64,000 nucleotides of DNA from Meconema thalassinum (lineage: Eukaryota; Arthropoda; Insecta; Orthoptera; Tettigoniidae): assembly GCA_946902985.2 (NCBI GenBank), contig OX336388.2, positions 117,901,894 through 117,965,893 of the forward strand. The letters are read 5' to 3'. Below, piece after piece: positions 11,501 through 21,063 of this stretch. The notes beneath the pieces are model-generated. The model worked only from the letters and a program-made list of their open reading frames with translations. It was not told where the DNA came from and ran no database searches. The position numbers and the translations under genes were made by a program. Every line of letters begins with the position of its first letter. Position 1 is the stretch's first letter.

Positions 11501-12462
11501 ACCTGGCGCACACATGAACCATTAGTTCATAGTGTGTGGAGCGCAGGCCATGTGATTGTCAGACGTGGTTTTAACTACGCTATCACCGACATTACTATCA
11601 AGCTAGATGACAATGGTTTACAAAGAGTTAACCATGGGGCAGGAAGGCATTATAATAAAAACTGTGTTGTACTATAATTATTGATGTCATGAAACTGTAT
11701 TTTTCCCCATGTTACCTTTATTGCGTGCTATTTAACACATGATTGTTGATTAGATTAATTGTTTTTAAATGGCTGTACACTTAGCTTTGTATTGTAACTG
11801 TTTTGCTATTACGGACGTCACCGCCGTAACTTTGAATGTTAACTGATAGGACTTAGCTAGAAAAGTTAAATGTAAATGTGGAAATGGTACCACCATAACT
11901 TAGCTTTGCTTTGCTCCTTCACTTAAATGTAACTTCATATTAGCTTGATCATGTAACTTGTATTAGGGATTTTGCGTCGTACCATTTACCCAGCGTTGTT
12001 GCTGTTGCTTACTTATTGTGTATTAGATCTTTCGCGAGGGTTAATGTAACTTCATTGTTAGGGACTTGAACTTTTATTAGCATTAACTTTTAGCTTGCGG
12101 ATTAGCCGAATATAACCCTCCGAACTAGGATAGGGGTTTGCGGAAATCTACAATAAATTTTCACGGTGTTTTACATAAGCCTGGATGTTTAATTTCACAG
12201 TGTAGTTTTTGAGGTGAACCTTTCCTTAGGCCGTCTTTGACCATCGCAACCATGTACCACGCTCCCCGTGGACTATAGAACCTCGTGCCGCTTTGGCCTA
12301 TTGTTAGGAAGTTCACCTGATCCTCATGGCAAACTTTTAAAGGTCCGACGGGGGAGATGTTAGGAGAGTCATCGCGGTTGTTGGCTATCCCGACAGCTTT
12401 ACCGGAGGACTTCTGAAGGTCACTCTCAAATATGTGCCGTTGCCACCCGGCTGTCGGTCACA
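8569..12462 (+). repeat. 3' LTR (3894 bp)
   Basis: This copy is collinear with the 5' LTR but about 395 bp longer because of the block at 10880-11272. It ends GGTCACA at 12462, followed by the target duplication ATAC. Confidence 0.9.
10880..11272. other. 393-bp block present only in the 3' LTR
   Basis: The 5' LTR passes directly from TTCTTACTG to AAGACTACTCC (around 3460-3475), whereas the 3' LTR carries 393 bp between the same words. The block has no terminal repeats and no target duplication. A deletion in the 5' LTR is therefore likelier than a transposon insertion in the 3' one. Confidence 0.75.
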
Positions 12463-12533
12463 ATACCAACTTCATTTTAGCACAATACAAAGAACACACT
12501 TTTACAACAAATCCTTAAATTAGTGAACAAATG

Positions 12534-12704
12534 TCAGTAAGAGGGTTGACACTGTTTTCTCTGGGTAATATTCGGAATGTTTGGTTTGATATTTGACAGA
12601 GCACAGCGGAGATCACTTGCAACATCAAGCCGACAGCGCTGCTTTGTTTCTATGACACTCAGCGTTGAAAATCCCGACTCGCATAATGTACGTTCAAACT
12701 GTTC
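12534..12704 (-). pseudogene. hAT transposase C-terminal (hATC dimerisation) fragment
   Basis: Minus-strand translation gives about 56 residues ending at a TGA (12534-12536). It contains TLCESGFSTLSVIETKQRCR, then RLDV..DLRCALS and QPSY. This matches the conserved C-terminus of ZBED-like hAT transposases, the dimerisation region. Upstream the frame breaks and the rest of the transposase is missing. It lies inside the hAT element bounded by the CTGTATAA duplications. Confidence 0.85.
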
Positions 12705-13015
12705 AAAGCTTCAAAGAAATCACAAAGATATGCCAACGAGACGATAAAATTGGCATTGATTTTGCTCCTTACAACACAGCAAATTCCTTATTTCACCTCC
12801 AACCTCGCGGCTCAGCAAAAGTTTGTGCCGACAGTTGGTAATTACCAGTGCTTTTGAACGATTGACTTGGTGCGACAATCACTTGGAGAGATTCGAAAAA
12901 TATTTATTTTAGAAAAATGTAATATTCGAGCTAAAAAAAACTTAATTCGGAAGTTGATTCACGCCCCCCTTGATAAAGCCCTACGCCCCCCTGGTTGGGA
13001 ACCCCTGCTGTATAA

Positions 13016-13417
13016 ATAACGCGCCTTCCTTGTTGTCATAATCAAACATCCATTACACTAAAGGTCTCTACGTCATTTGTTTAGGTCACCGGCAGTTCAC
13101 CAGCTTGCCAACACTCACTTTTCTGGGTTCCTGTAGACTACATCTCGTATCGGCGGGCAGCGTCTCCTCCGAAGAACTGGTCCCTGGGAGTCCTCTTCCG
13201 TGGTCTTTAGTACCTTTTGTTCGTTGTGTTTCATCGTCAGCATTACTCCTTATCTGTGTTATTATTACGTGAGTCGTGAGTGCTGACATCTAAAAGTCAG
13301 TATTTGTTATGTGAACTAGCGTCGCCTAATGTGATTGTATTTCCTTGCAGAGTTTGCTGTGTTCTTCCAGTTTTTTGTGGCTTTAGGGTAAATCCAGAAT
13401 TCTGGGGTGCGTTATGA
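13016..13417. other. unassigned non-coding stretch
   Basis: Unique-looking sequence between the hAT and mariner-type elements. I see no long frame, splice-bounded exon or repeat that I can name. Confidence 0.4.
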
Positions 13418-13653
13418 TACAGGGTGTCAGGGAATGTTCTCCGCAGTGCCTAGGCACTGCTACGTTAGGTCAGAGCCGGAGTTAAGTTGGCAGCACGGTT
13501 GCTGCTGACAGCGTGGCTGCCGCCGCTTGTATCAAAACAAAACAAAACAAACAACAAACAGTCCACTTAGAGATTCCTGTTTCTTGAGCTAATTTGCGTA
13601 TTGATTTACTTGGACTTTATATCGGAACTTTCATCAAGTTTTTCGTTTGTTAA

Positions 13654-14232
13654 CCCTTAATCGGGCGGGTGCATGGTGGTCTAAACGACCGAAGTCTTAA
13701 AATTTTTGGCAGGCAATCCGTTAGAAAGTTAGCGATGCCCCCTCCCCTCCAGACTATCTCGGCCAAGGGATCATCTAGCCATCTGATAGTTTGGCCCGTC
13801 TCTAATCATGCTGTAAAAACTGAAATAATGTGCTTTACAGTAATTTGACCGTTCAAGATGGATATGTCTCAATATATTACTGAGTGCTGGGTTGGAGTGG
13901 GGGTCCCCGGGAGGGGAGGTGAGGGGGGGGGGGGCGGAGATGACATTATTCTTCCATTTTACTAACGGAGAAAAAATAAATAGAAAGGAACTTTGGTGTT
14001 CAGAGCTTTCCAGAATTCTTCTCAAAACAACTCGTCTTACAACGGGCCTATGAGTACAGAAAAATATTATAAATATTATCTAAATAAGTATAAATTCATA
14101 TACAAATAAATTAATCCTCAACATTTTTATTAGAACCCAAGATCGTTCAGTGAAGGACTAAAAATTTAGAAAGCGGTCGAAATGACCAATGCGCCCGAGA
14201 GTGTTCGTCAGATGAGCGCGCCCGGTTGAGGG
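13654..14232. mobile_element. piggyBac-like MITE (579 bp)
   Basis: The ends read CCCTTAATCGGGCG at the left and, inverted, CCCTCAACCGGGCG at the right. Both are flanked by TTAA (13650-13653, 14233-14236), the target site of piggyBac transposases. No coding sequence is present. It interrupts the transposase frame of the surrounding mariner-type element, so it is younger. A G-rich run occurs at about 13922-13934. Confidence 0.85.
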
Positions 14233-14236
14233 TTAA

Positions 14237-14539
14237 CAGCGTAGGTCTGCCTGTTCCTGGTACATCGTTAACTAAGCCGGTCACACGAAATTTACTTATC
14301 AAATCCCGAACGGTATCATGGTTTGGACACTTTGAATTAGGAAACCGCGCCTGAAATTTTAGTTTTACTTTTTCTGTAAACCGATTACCTTCACGTAAAA
14401 CGTATTCCACCAAAAACGCTCTCTCTTCAGTAGTAAACATTACCGCCTGTATCCTGTCGCACTCTTCCAATAATCTAAACGCTCCCTTACTGTGTTCACA
14501 CTGTCGCTTTCCACAGCACAGCACAGCACAGCACAGCAC
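14237..14539 (-). pseudogene. mariner-family transposase N-terminus (DUF4817 HTH region)
   Basis: The minus-strand frame begins at an ATG at 14539 and reads MFTTEERAFLVEYVLREG, FQARFPNS and GLVNDVPGTGRPT. This is the helix-turn-helix DNA-binding region typical of insect transposases annotated as DUF4817. The frame then runs into the piggyBac MITE at its TTAA site and stops at 14147. The catalytic domain is missing. A CACAG pentamer run (about 14516-14540) lies over the start, so the first residues are repeat-encoded and the true start may differ. Confidence 0.8.
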
Positions 14540-14685
14540 AGCTCACACGTGTGTTCTGATATCCTGTCGACCTTGGAGAAGACAAGCTAGTACCTGGCTG
14601 TCGGCGAGTGAGCGAAAGGTCTGCCAACTTAACTCCGGCTCTCACCTAACGTAGCAGTGCGGAGAACATTCCCTGACGCACTGTA

Positions 14686-15605
14686 GAATTCATAACAATA
14701 TCGTGGAATCAAACTATCGTATGCTTCGTGGGATTCATAGAAGCCTGCCTGTCCTGAATGGACTTGATTCACTTGTGCCCTTAACACGCCAATTTAGTCT
14801 ATAGCTCTTCAATCTTATGTCCCACGACTAACAACGCTTCGACCTCCCTGGACGTACAAATATTAATGCTTTTGTCTCTCAAATAGTATATGAATGAGAT
14901 CTTCCGTCTTGAAGTGGATGATATAGGGGGGAGGGGGGATGAAATTCAGGAGAAACATAGAAAAGGAATAGAGAAAATGCAAATACAGTTTAGACAATTA
15001 CATATATTTTCTTACTTTTATAATAGTAAATTGGTTTCATACAGTGGCGAATACAGGATTTCTACAAGTAAACGGTGCATGCGGTTTAGAAATGCTCATC
15101 CTAGCCCACAGCGCCATGGTGTTCGGCGTGGGAATCTGTTTCCCACTGTGGCACTCTATTCAAACCACGACTTCGAGTCAAAGATTGAAAAAGTGCTGAA
15201 TGACATTTAAAGGGTATCGGGAAATATAAAAATCACGGTCACGTCACATAAAGTAAATTTTTGAGGAGATAAGTCTGAAAGTTCGAAAACAGACAACTAG
15301 AGAATTTATGTCTTAATAATATGAAGACTCCGCGGGAAAAACGAGGTAAGTCACTTTCTCTAAATGTTTCAGGAGAGCGAATTTAAGCTTTCAACACTAA
15401 AAAGAAATTCCTAAAACATCACAATTAAGGGTAAGGAATATAGATTTTTGCCAAATTTATTTGTTATGAAGGAAGTACATGTAAAACAAATAAAAACTAA
15501 AGTTAAATTACTGTATGAAAACGTGAGAGGATATGGGACGTTCTTTCCGTTTCCACTAAAGATAAAATCCTCTGTATGTTGGTGACATTCTGCTTTATTT
15601 GAAAC
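14686..15605. other. unassigned AT-rich stretch with weak open frames
   Basis: Frames of 106 aa (14890-15210, plus) and 145 aa (15411-15848, minus) occur here. Neither shows a recognisable domain, and the second overlaps opposite-strand frames and a Helitron. I regard both as chance frames and name nothing else here. Confidence 0.4.
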
Positions 15606-15607
15606 TT

Positions 15608-16143
15608 GCAGTAGTGTCCGGCTTCGCCCGGTGGATTTATTTGTTTTATGGATAATAATGAATACTACTACAGACCTGGAGCGCTCAAGGATAAGAATCG
15701 GAAAGCACCAACACTTATTGCAGCTGATAACCTCAGTATACTGCACCAACACCATCGCCCTTATACAGAGGCATACTATTGTCATGATGATAACTGTTTT
15801 AAGGGGCCTAAGAAATCCTTTTGCACTAATTACTTCCCGTGACTGCAATTTATAAGCAGCTCACAATTCTGCACCAGAACACGCATTGCCAGGCAACAAT
15901 AGACTTAGGTATTATTTAAGCTGTTCGGGAGCGCTTGTTCTTCCGACTTACTGAACAAAAATCAATCTTTAAGGTTACCTGAGAGGTGTAGCCTAATGCT
16001 ACATAGCCTACACTATTGCTCTTAAATCAGGCTATCATATACAAAAAGAAGTTTTCGAATCCGACTGGTAGTTCCAGAGATTAGCGCGTTTAAACATACA
16101 AACAAACAAACTCTTCAGCTTTATTATACTGTATTAGTATAGA
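15608..16143 (-). mobile_element. non-autonomous Helitron
   Basis: Read on the minus strand, the 5' end at 16143 starts TCTATACTAATAC, continues into AAGCTGAAGAGTTTGTTTGT, and then a GCGCTAATCTC segment. This is a widespread arthropod Helitron 5' terminus. About 520 bp further on, a GC-rich hairpin CCGGGCGAAGCCGG (15618-15631) matches the position of the Helitron 3' hairpin. The terminal CTRR is not clear, so the 3' limit is approximate. There is no Rep/helicase coding. Confidence 0.75.
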
Positions 16144-16309
16144 TTAATTTCAACTGATCTGCAGTGATGATGGCTGGCCACCAGAATCCGTCATAAACTT
16201 ATTTCAGAAAAAAAATGGACATACCACGTTCTTTCCGTGGGGTCTTCTTATGAAAGAACCTTGTATGGAGGAAACATGAACATTACTTTTACCACAGTTT
16301 CAGTAAGTA

Positions 16310-16984
16310 TTGGTAAGACATTTGTTGGTTTGGTGATGAGTAGAAACCACTAGGCGGTCCATCTAAGACGTGAAGATGAGGAGATAAATGTTGTAGACAA
16401 ATACCAGTAATTAGGTAGGATTCTTTCCTCGAATAATGCCATACATCGAGATATTAACAAGAGAATACAGGAAGCTTCTAATTTCTATCAGACAATGCGT
16501 CGGCTACTTTGGAAGGAAACATTTCCACAATCTTCCAAGATTAGTTTGTTCATTACCTATACTAACGTATGAACTGGAAGCAGCAACCCTTACTGGACCA
16601 GCAAACAGTCGTCTCCAGGCAGTAGAAATGAAGTTCCTCTGTTTTTGCCTTCAAAAGACGAAAATTGATAAAATAAGGAATGAGGATATCTGACAACAAC
16701 TGGGATTGGAAAGGAGCCTGCTGGAGACGCTCGAACTCAAGAGATTGAGATGGTATGGTCACATGAAGAGGATGGCTCCCCACGGGATGACTCGAGTGTA
16801 CTTTGGCCAGAGTGTCCCTGGGAAGAGACCAAGAGGAAGACCTCGCGATGTGTGGGAGAAGCAAATTTACAAGGACCTTAAAGCTAAAGATATAACAACA
16901 CTGGCATCAAATACAGGAACAACAGGTGTGGATATACAGGACAAATTGGAGACGGCTCATGTATTACCACACCCGGCTTGCTGA
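16310..16984 (+). pseudogene. LINE reverse-transcriptase C-terminal fragment, frame-broken
   Basis: Two frames read through the C-terminal part of a non-LTR retrotransposon polyprotein. The first has NAIHRDINKRIQ, a region matching the usual LTYGLE segment (here LTYELEAATLTG), and LQAVEMKFL...IRNEDI. The second has LKRLRWYGHMKRM and GKRPRGRPRDVWEKQIYKDL. The RT catalytic centre and endonuclease are missing (5'-truncated), and there is a stop/frame change at about 16690. Arrays of this type are non-functional genomic fossils. Confidence 0.85.
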
Positions 16985-17058
16985 GGCGAAGAAACGATGA
17001 TGATGCTGATCAATTTGTTAAAATTATTGCAATGGACCCTTATTGTTTATCTCTGGAA

Positions 17059-17470
17059 TTAAATACAGAAATACGTTGTTGCTGTTGTTGTTTCTATTGC
17101 TAGTGTGCTATGACTTAATACATAATTAGAAAATACTTCTCGGATTCTGGGTAGAGTCATTCGCTGTATTGAAGATCGTGGGTGGTGTTTCCTTCCATTT
17201 TTGTACATCGTTGTCATTTCTTGCTCAAAACCGTTCAGGTCCATTTCACACCATTTGACTATGCCAAAAGTGTAGCTCAGCACAGCCACAGCTTCCACTA
17301 GATGTTTGCTGTTCAACTGCGTTTATGATTTGTTTTAATCTTTTGACAAATTCACAGGACAGATATTTCTTTATTGACATATGGTTAATGTGGCTAGCTT
17401 TGTGCCCAGGTGTCTTCTGCCAACATAGCCTTAATATGCCATCCATCTTCCAGCTCTGCACGTTTCCTCC
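17059..17470 (-). pseudogene. LINE RT C-terminal fragment (R2/R4-like)
   Basis: On the minus strand, two overlapping frames give YLSCEFVKRLKQIINAV and then VAVLSYTFGIVKW, HHPRSSIQRMTLPR. This is the post-RT segment of R2/R4-like non-LTR elements (the 'ALPVLTYTFGIIKW ... HHPKS' block). A frameshift near 17300 divides them. The clade call is from memory of the motif only. Confidence 0.6.
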
Positions 17471-18124
17471 ATTATCCCTCCCTATATTATTCTGCTAAGG
17501 TCCCATTCCAGTTTTGTACCGAAAATAAGGTTCCATTAACACCAACCTACACATATGGGGTACCTACAGGTTCAGCATAACTCAATGCGTAAGCGAAACG
17601 CACTCACTTACTCTTTAAATGCCTCACAATTAAATATGTACCTTAAAACATGTATATTTACAATGAAATAATGAAAGAATGCAACACGGTAACCATGGTA
17701 ACAGAATCTCACAGGTCCATCTATTTCTGTAAGACGCAATGCAATTCCAATTATTACATTACTGTGAAAGTTTCTAGACGGTTATAAGGTTATCACTGAA
17801 TCAAATTAAGCTTTAAAATTCATCAATACATACAGTATAATGCGCTTAAGGGGGTCAAGGGGCACTCTAGAATTTTTTCACGCAATTTTCACGTGTGAGT
17901 GTGGTACGAAAGGTCTTTTTAACCCGACTATAAAGGGTCTACGAAAACCACATTTAAAGGTCCTTAAATTAACAGTGTCTGTGATATTCCCAGAAAACTA
18001 ACTTCGCTCTGATATACCTATGAAGGAATGACAAACCCCTAACCACTGCATCAGTAGCTGAATTGATAAAGTCTGATTATTCATACCAAGCATAAATCAG
18101 TCATAGCATTCATGATTGAGATTT
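17471..18124. other. unassigned non-coding stretch
   Basis: AT-rich sequence downstream of the PPO stop codon. I saw no coding or repeat signature beyond the Helitron end that follows. Confidence 0.4.
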
Positions 18125-18185
18125 TGCTAAGTGTACTCTTTACAACTAGAATATTCGCGGGCGAAGCCGCGACGGGTAATACTAG
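18125..18185 (+). mobile_element. Helitron 3' terminus
   Basis: A GC hairpin around GCGGGCGAAGCCGCG (about 18158-18172) lies about 11 nt before CTAG|T at 18182-18186. This is the Helitron 3'-end plan. The matching 5' end was not located, so the upstream extent is unknown. It lies about 150 bp past the PPO stop codon and may overlap the PPO 3' UTR. Confidence 0.6.
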
Positions 18186-18338
18186 TTATAATTATTATGG
18201 AAGCTTGCGGTACCAAGAAAAACTGGGAGTAATGACATTCAATGCCGTCTGTTTAGAAGGAGGTATTCAAGTTTCATATAATGACAAATAAAATATTCTA
18301 ATCTCATTAATCCGTTCTCTATTTGTGAATTTCAACAT

Positions 18339-18581
18339 TTAGAGACCGCGTCCTGGTCTCGTGGTATTGGCACTAACGCGGGGTATGACACGGTCAATGA
18401 ACCGTATCGTGACGTCAGTCAGTTTCATGTTGGGTAGCAGGAACTGGCGGATAGTTGGGCTGCCTTGACGAGGGTTGCGATCGAACGGGTAGCCCATGGG
18501 GCGACGGTCAGGATATTTCCGGTTGAACCAACCACAGTAGCTGGAAGCTGCACGGCATCCAGTTGGTGGAGCCTGATCAAC
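18339..18581 (-). CDS. PPO: prophenoloxidase, last coding exon (C-terminus)
   Basis: The minus-strand exon opens after a CTTCCAG acceptor (phase 0) and encodes 80 residues to the stop. It contains GCRAASSYCG, KYPDRRPMGYPFDR, FLLPNM and DVTIRF, the conserved end of arthropod phenoloxidases, whose C-terminal beta-rich domain follows the copper sites. PPO is the zymogen of the melanising tyrosinase-like oxidase of haemolymph. It hydroxylates monophenols and oxidises diphenols after proteolytic activation. Residues after VTIRF (about 19) extend slightly beyond the usual end. The preceding exon (22667-22893) ends at a GTAAGT donor in matching phase, across a 4.1-kb intron. Hexamerin or haemocyanin is less likely given the PPO-type motifs. 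Confidence 0.93.
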   Translation of the reverse strand, partial: VDQAPPTGCRAASSYCGWFNRKYPDRRPMGYPFDRNPRQGSPTIRQFLLPNMKLTDVTIRFIDRVIPRVSANTTRPGRGL

Positions 18582-18753
18582 CTGGAAGAACAAGTGTTAA
18601 ATTCACGATTTTTAAAATTTCATTTCCTGATTTTTTTTAATTCTTTTGTTTCTTAAAAAAATGAAAAATATTATTGAAAATATTCCTTTAAATAGATATT
18701 TTAGAAAAAAATTGCCTTTGATTTTTTCATTTTTTTAAAATATATTTTCAAAT

Positions 18754-19373
18754 TATATAAATAATTCATGTTTTTTGGGCTAATGCCCTGTGAAATTAAA
18801 TTAGAACCATACGTTTCGGAGAAACCTTGCCTCCTTTTTCAATGGAATCAAACAATGTGACCAAAGAAAGTATATCAATGAGATTACAAAAAGTTACAAA
18901 AAATATAGATAAATTCCTCTGTTCGTCACCAGAGAGCAGCTGCTATAAGGAAATATAAAACAAAAGGGAAGTGTATCTGAACGATACCTAACGTCATACA
19001 GGCAACGGGGAAAAACAGATGGAAACTCCTCCAGTGACGAACAAAGGAGATCAAATCCAGGCTCTGTAGCCATAGAGGGAAAAAGTACAATTTTAAATAT
19101 GTGAAGAACAGAGAGACTGAGAGGAACTATCTCCCTAGATCCTTAATAACTGGTAGCCAAGTGTCACTTAGCTGATATCCAGTGTCTCTGTTAAAATTAT
19201 TGCCTCCCTTATAATTCTAGACCAGTTGTGCTTAACAAGGGCAAGCGCATGAGCATACATCGTGCCCTGAAGACAGGGCTATAGCTGATTTGTCAGGTCG
19301 GTTTCTCCGAAACGTATGGTTCTAATTTAATTCCACACGACATTAGCCCAAAAAACATGGATTATTTATATAG
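18754..19373. mobile_element. element with ~75-bp inverted ends (possible Penelope-like remnant)
   Basis: 18754-18832 and 19300-19373 are inverted copies containing GAAACGTATGGTTCTAATTT and TTAGCCCAAAAAACATG. Between them lies non-coding sequence. Short hairpins sit next to the GAAACGTATGG word at both ends. Penelope-like elements often carry such GAAAC words near their repeats, but no RT or GIY-YIG frame is present. No clear target duplication was seen, so the class is open. Confidence 0.55.
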
Positions 19374-19518
19374 TAATCCAGGCCGTGAAAGCCTTAATAT
19401 ACATATTTTCTAATTGTTTGTTTTTGATTTTTTAATATTTTGTTCTTTTTTATATTACTAGATTTTTAGAATACTATCTGTACCGAATCTGGGATAGCCA
19501 GAGATTGGGGCGAGTATA

Positions 19519-20078
19519 GCCCATAGCTTACAGCATTGACACATAGACCAATTAAAAGAGAAACTCATCAAGGTTTGTGAGTCTGCTTGCTACAAATTCT
19601 CGATGTTCCCTCCTGGCGCCACACGGAAAATATCGATATGGTAGTCCAACTCCAACCACACACGCTCGAGCATATCCTGGTCAATTTTAGCTACAGCCGC
19701 ATGGATCCGATTCCTCAGTTCAAGGTTAACTGCCATGGGTGGTACATAAAGTTCATCTTTGATAAACCCACATAAAAAGAAATCACATGGGATCAGATTA
19801 GGCGACCCGGGAGGCCAGCGCGTAAGACACCGATATGCACCTGTCACAAGATGACAATAGTCGACGCTATCAGTTTTGAACTTGTTGAACTGAGGAATCG
19901 GATCCAAGTGGCTGAAGCTACAATTGACCAGGGCAGCGTGTGTGGTCGGAGTTGGACTACCATATCGATATTTGCCGTGTGACGCGAGGAGGGCACATCG
20001 AGAATTCGTAGCATGCAGACTCAAAAAACTTCATGAGTTTCCCTTTAAATGGTGTTTGTGTCAATGCTGTAAGCTATA
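19519..20078. mobile_element. snap-back mariner remnant
   Basis: 19519-19724 and about 19886-20078 are long inverted copies of the same sequence, the 3' part of a mariner transposase gene plus its flank; both include TAGCTTACAGCATTGACACA or its complement. The minus-strand frame 19590-20024 therefore reads real transposase at its C-terminal half and antisense transposase at its N-terminal half. A roughly 160-bp spacer separates the arms. Confidence 0.8.
19590..19860 (-). pseudogene. mariner-type transposase C-terminus
   Basis: The minus-strand segment reads RWPPGSPNLIPCDFFLCGFIKDE (third catalytic Asp within 'PCDFF'), then LRNRIHAAV, DMLERVWLELDYHIDI and GGNIENL. This is the standard C-terminus of insect mariner transposases of the DUF4817 type. 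The N-terminal and most catalytic sequence is replaced by the inverted arm beginning near 19886. It is non-functional. Confidence 0.8.
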
Positions 20079-20084
20079 TAGAAT

Positions 20085-20366
20085 AGCCTTCAATCCACCA
20101 GTCAAAGACTTGCCTAAACGCAATATACAAACACAGGCCTCTGCCGTCAAAGAAACGCTGGAAATAGGAAATGTTGTCCTTGTTAAGTGGAATGGTAGTG
20201 AATACCCAGGTGTTATTCTGGACATAGTGCTTTTGTAGATTGCATGGAGCTACAAAAAAAAGCGTGGGTGTGGCCTAAGAAGAAGGACCTGCTGTTTTAT
20301 AAATGGGAGGATACTCTTCAAAAGATTGGCCCATCTAAAATGCTGAAGAGAGACTTGTTTTCATGA
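20085..20366 (+). pseudogene. degenerate transposon-associated domain (WPKKKDLLFY type)
   Basis: The plus strand reads LEIGNVVLVKWNGSEYPGVI and, after a stop/frameshift at about 20238, DCMELQKKAWVWPKKKDLLF and KIGPSKMLKRDLFS. I have seen similar '(V)GDFVLVKY.GK.YPG ... W.WP.K.D.L.Y' modules near the end of uncharacterised animal transposon-linked proteins, so this is a broken copy. The function is unknown. Confidence 0.5.
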
Positions 20367-21055
20367 TCTAAGCTGTAGGTTGCTCCATTGTTAACCTTTG
20401 TAATACTTTCAGTCTCGTTTGTAAAATAGAAAATGTATTATTAAAGAATCCACAAGTCCTACTTGATCCCAATTCATTTTAACATTGAAATGAAATAGGG
20501 GGAAGTGTTAGAGCTCATGAGGTTAACTTGAGCCCAATATTAAATATTTTAAAAAATATATAGCAAATATCCAAGATCATAAATTTGTTGGCTCGATCAA
20601 ACCAAAACATTCTAAAGTACATGACTGAAAAAATTCCATTCCAAAAAATATTTTTTTAAAGAGAACTTTCGGAAGAAAAATGAAATAAAGATGATATCTG
20701 GGTAACCCTAGTTTACGGTACTTTCAATATTACATGTACATCAAATCGCTTAAATCATTTCTGCTAACTCTGTATATCAATAATACATAAACGTATGAAC
20801 TGACGGTGGTTTTGTTGCCTGACGGATGTGAAACGCGAGGATATGTCGAAATTGTCCGGAAGTCATAATATGGCGCCCATTGCAATAGGGAAATCTACCT
20901 AAAATAAAGAGCCCGGAAGTTCTAGTCCTGGGGCAACCAAGCATTTTCATATGGGTGTGCACAAATATGTTTGAAACCCCACCTCACGAGTTTCTTAAGT
21001 GTTGTTGGACATCATAACTAATAATTCACCCAGTCAATGGAGTCACACTATAAGT
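20367..21055. other. unassigned AT-rich intronic stretch
   Basis: Part of the last PPO intron. No exon-like frame with splice signals and no repeat I can classify. Confidence 0.4.
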
Positions 21056-21063
21056 CTTATGGG

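Larger units (their letters stand above)
1160..12462 (+). mobile_element. Gypsy-like LTR retrotransposon with giant LTRs, pol-deleted
   Basis: Long direct repeats (1160-4658 and 8569-12462) begin TGAACCCG and end GGTCACA. They are flanked by the 4-bp duplication ATAC (1156-1159, 12463-12466). In order, the interior holds a primer-binding-like site, a long gag frame, an aspartic protease and a short integrase C-terminal remnant; reverse transcriptase and RNase H are absent. By eye the LTRs differ by about twenty substitutions, one 2-bp difference and one 393-bp indel, so the insertion is fairly young. LTRs of 3.5-3.9 kb are unusually long for insect Gypsy elements. The Gypsy assignment rests on the 4-bp duplication, the protease and the GPY/F-type integrase tail. 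Confidence 0.9.
962..13007 (-). mobile_element. decayed hAT transposon split by an LTR retrotransposon
   Basis: The left end reads CAGTGGTTCCCAAACTTT and the right end is its inverted counterpart (...GTTGGGAACCCCTG). Both are flanked by the same 8-bp target duplication CTGTATAA (954-961 and 13008-13015), as expected for hAT. Without the LTR element at 1156-12466 only about 740 bp of hAT sequence remain. The right half still encodes a transposase C-terminal fragment on the minus strand. The rest of the transposase is gone, so this was already a deletion derivative. A C-rich tract occurs at about 1022-1035. Confidence 0.9.
13420..14683 (-). mobile_element. Tc1/mariner-type element with DUF4817 transposase fragment
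   Basis: Inverted termini of at least 60 bp pair 13420-13495 with 14615-14683: CAGGGTGTCAGGGAATG at the left, and CAGTGCGTCAGGGAATG when read inward from the right. They are flanked by TA dinucleotides (13418-13419, 14684-14685), the target duplication of this superfamily. Only the N-terminal DNA-binding part of a transposase survives, on the minus strand, and a piggyBac-like MITE has inserted into it. The element is inactive. Confidence 0.85.

Noticed and set aside
15411..15848. 145-aa minus-strand membrane-like protein
   Set aside because: It overlaps opposite frames and a Helitron, with no homology. Hydrophobic runs come from AT-rich DNA.
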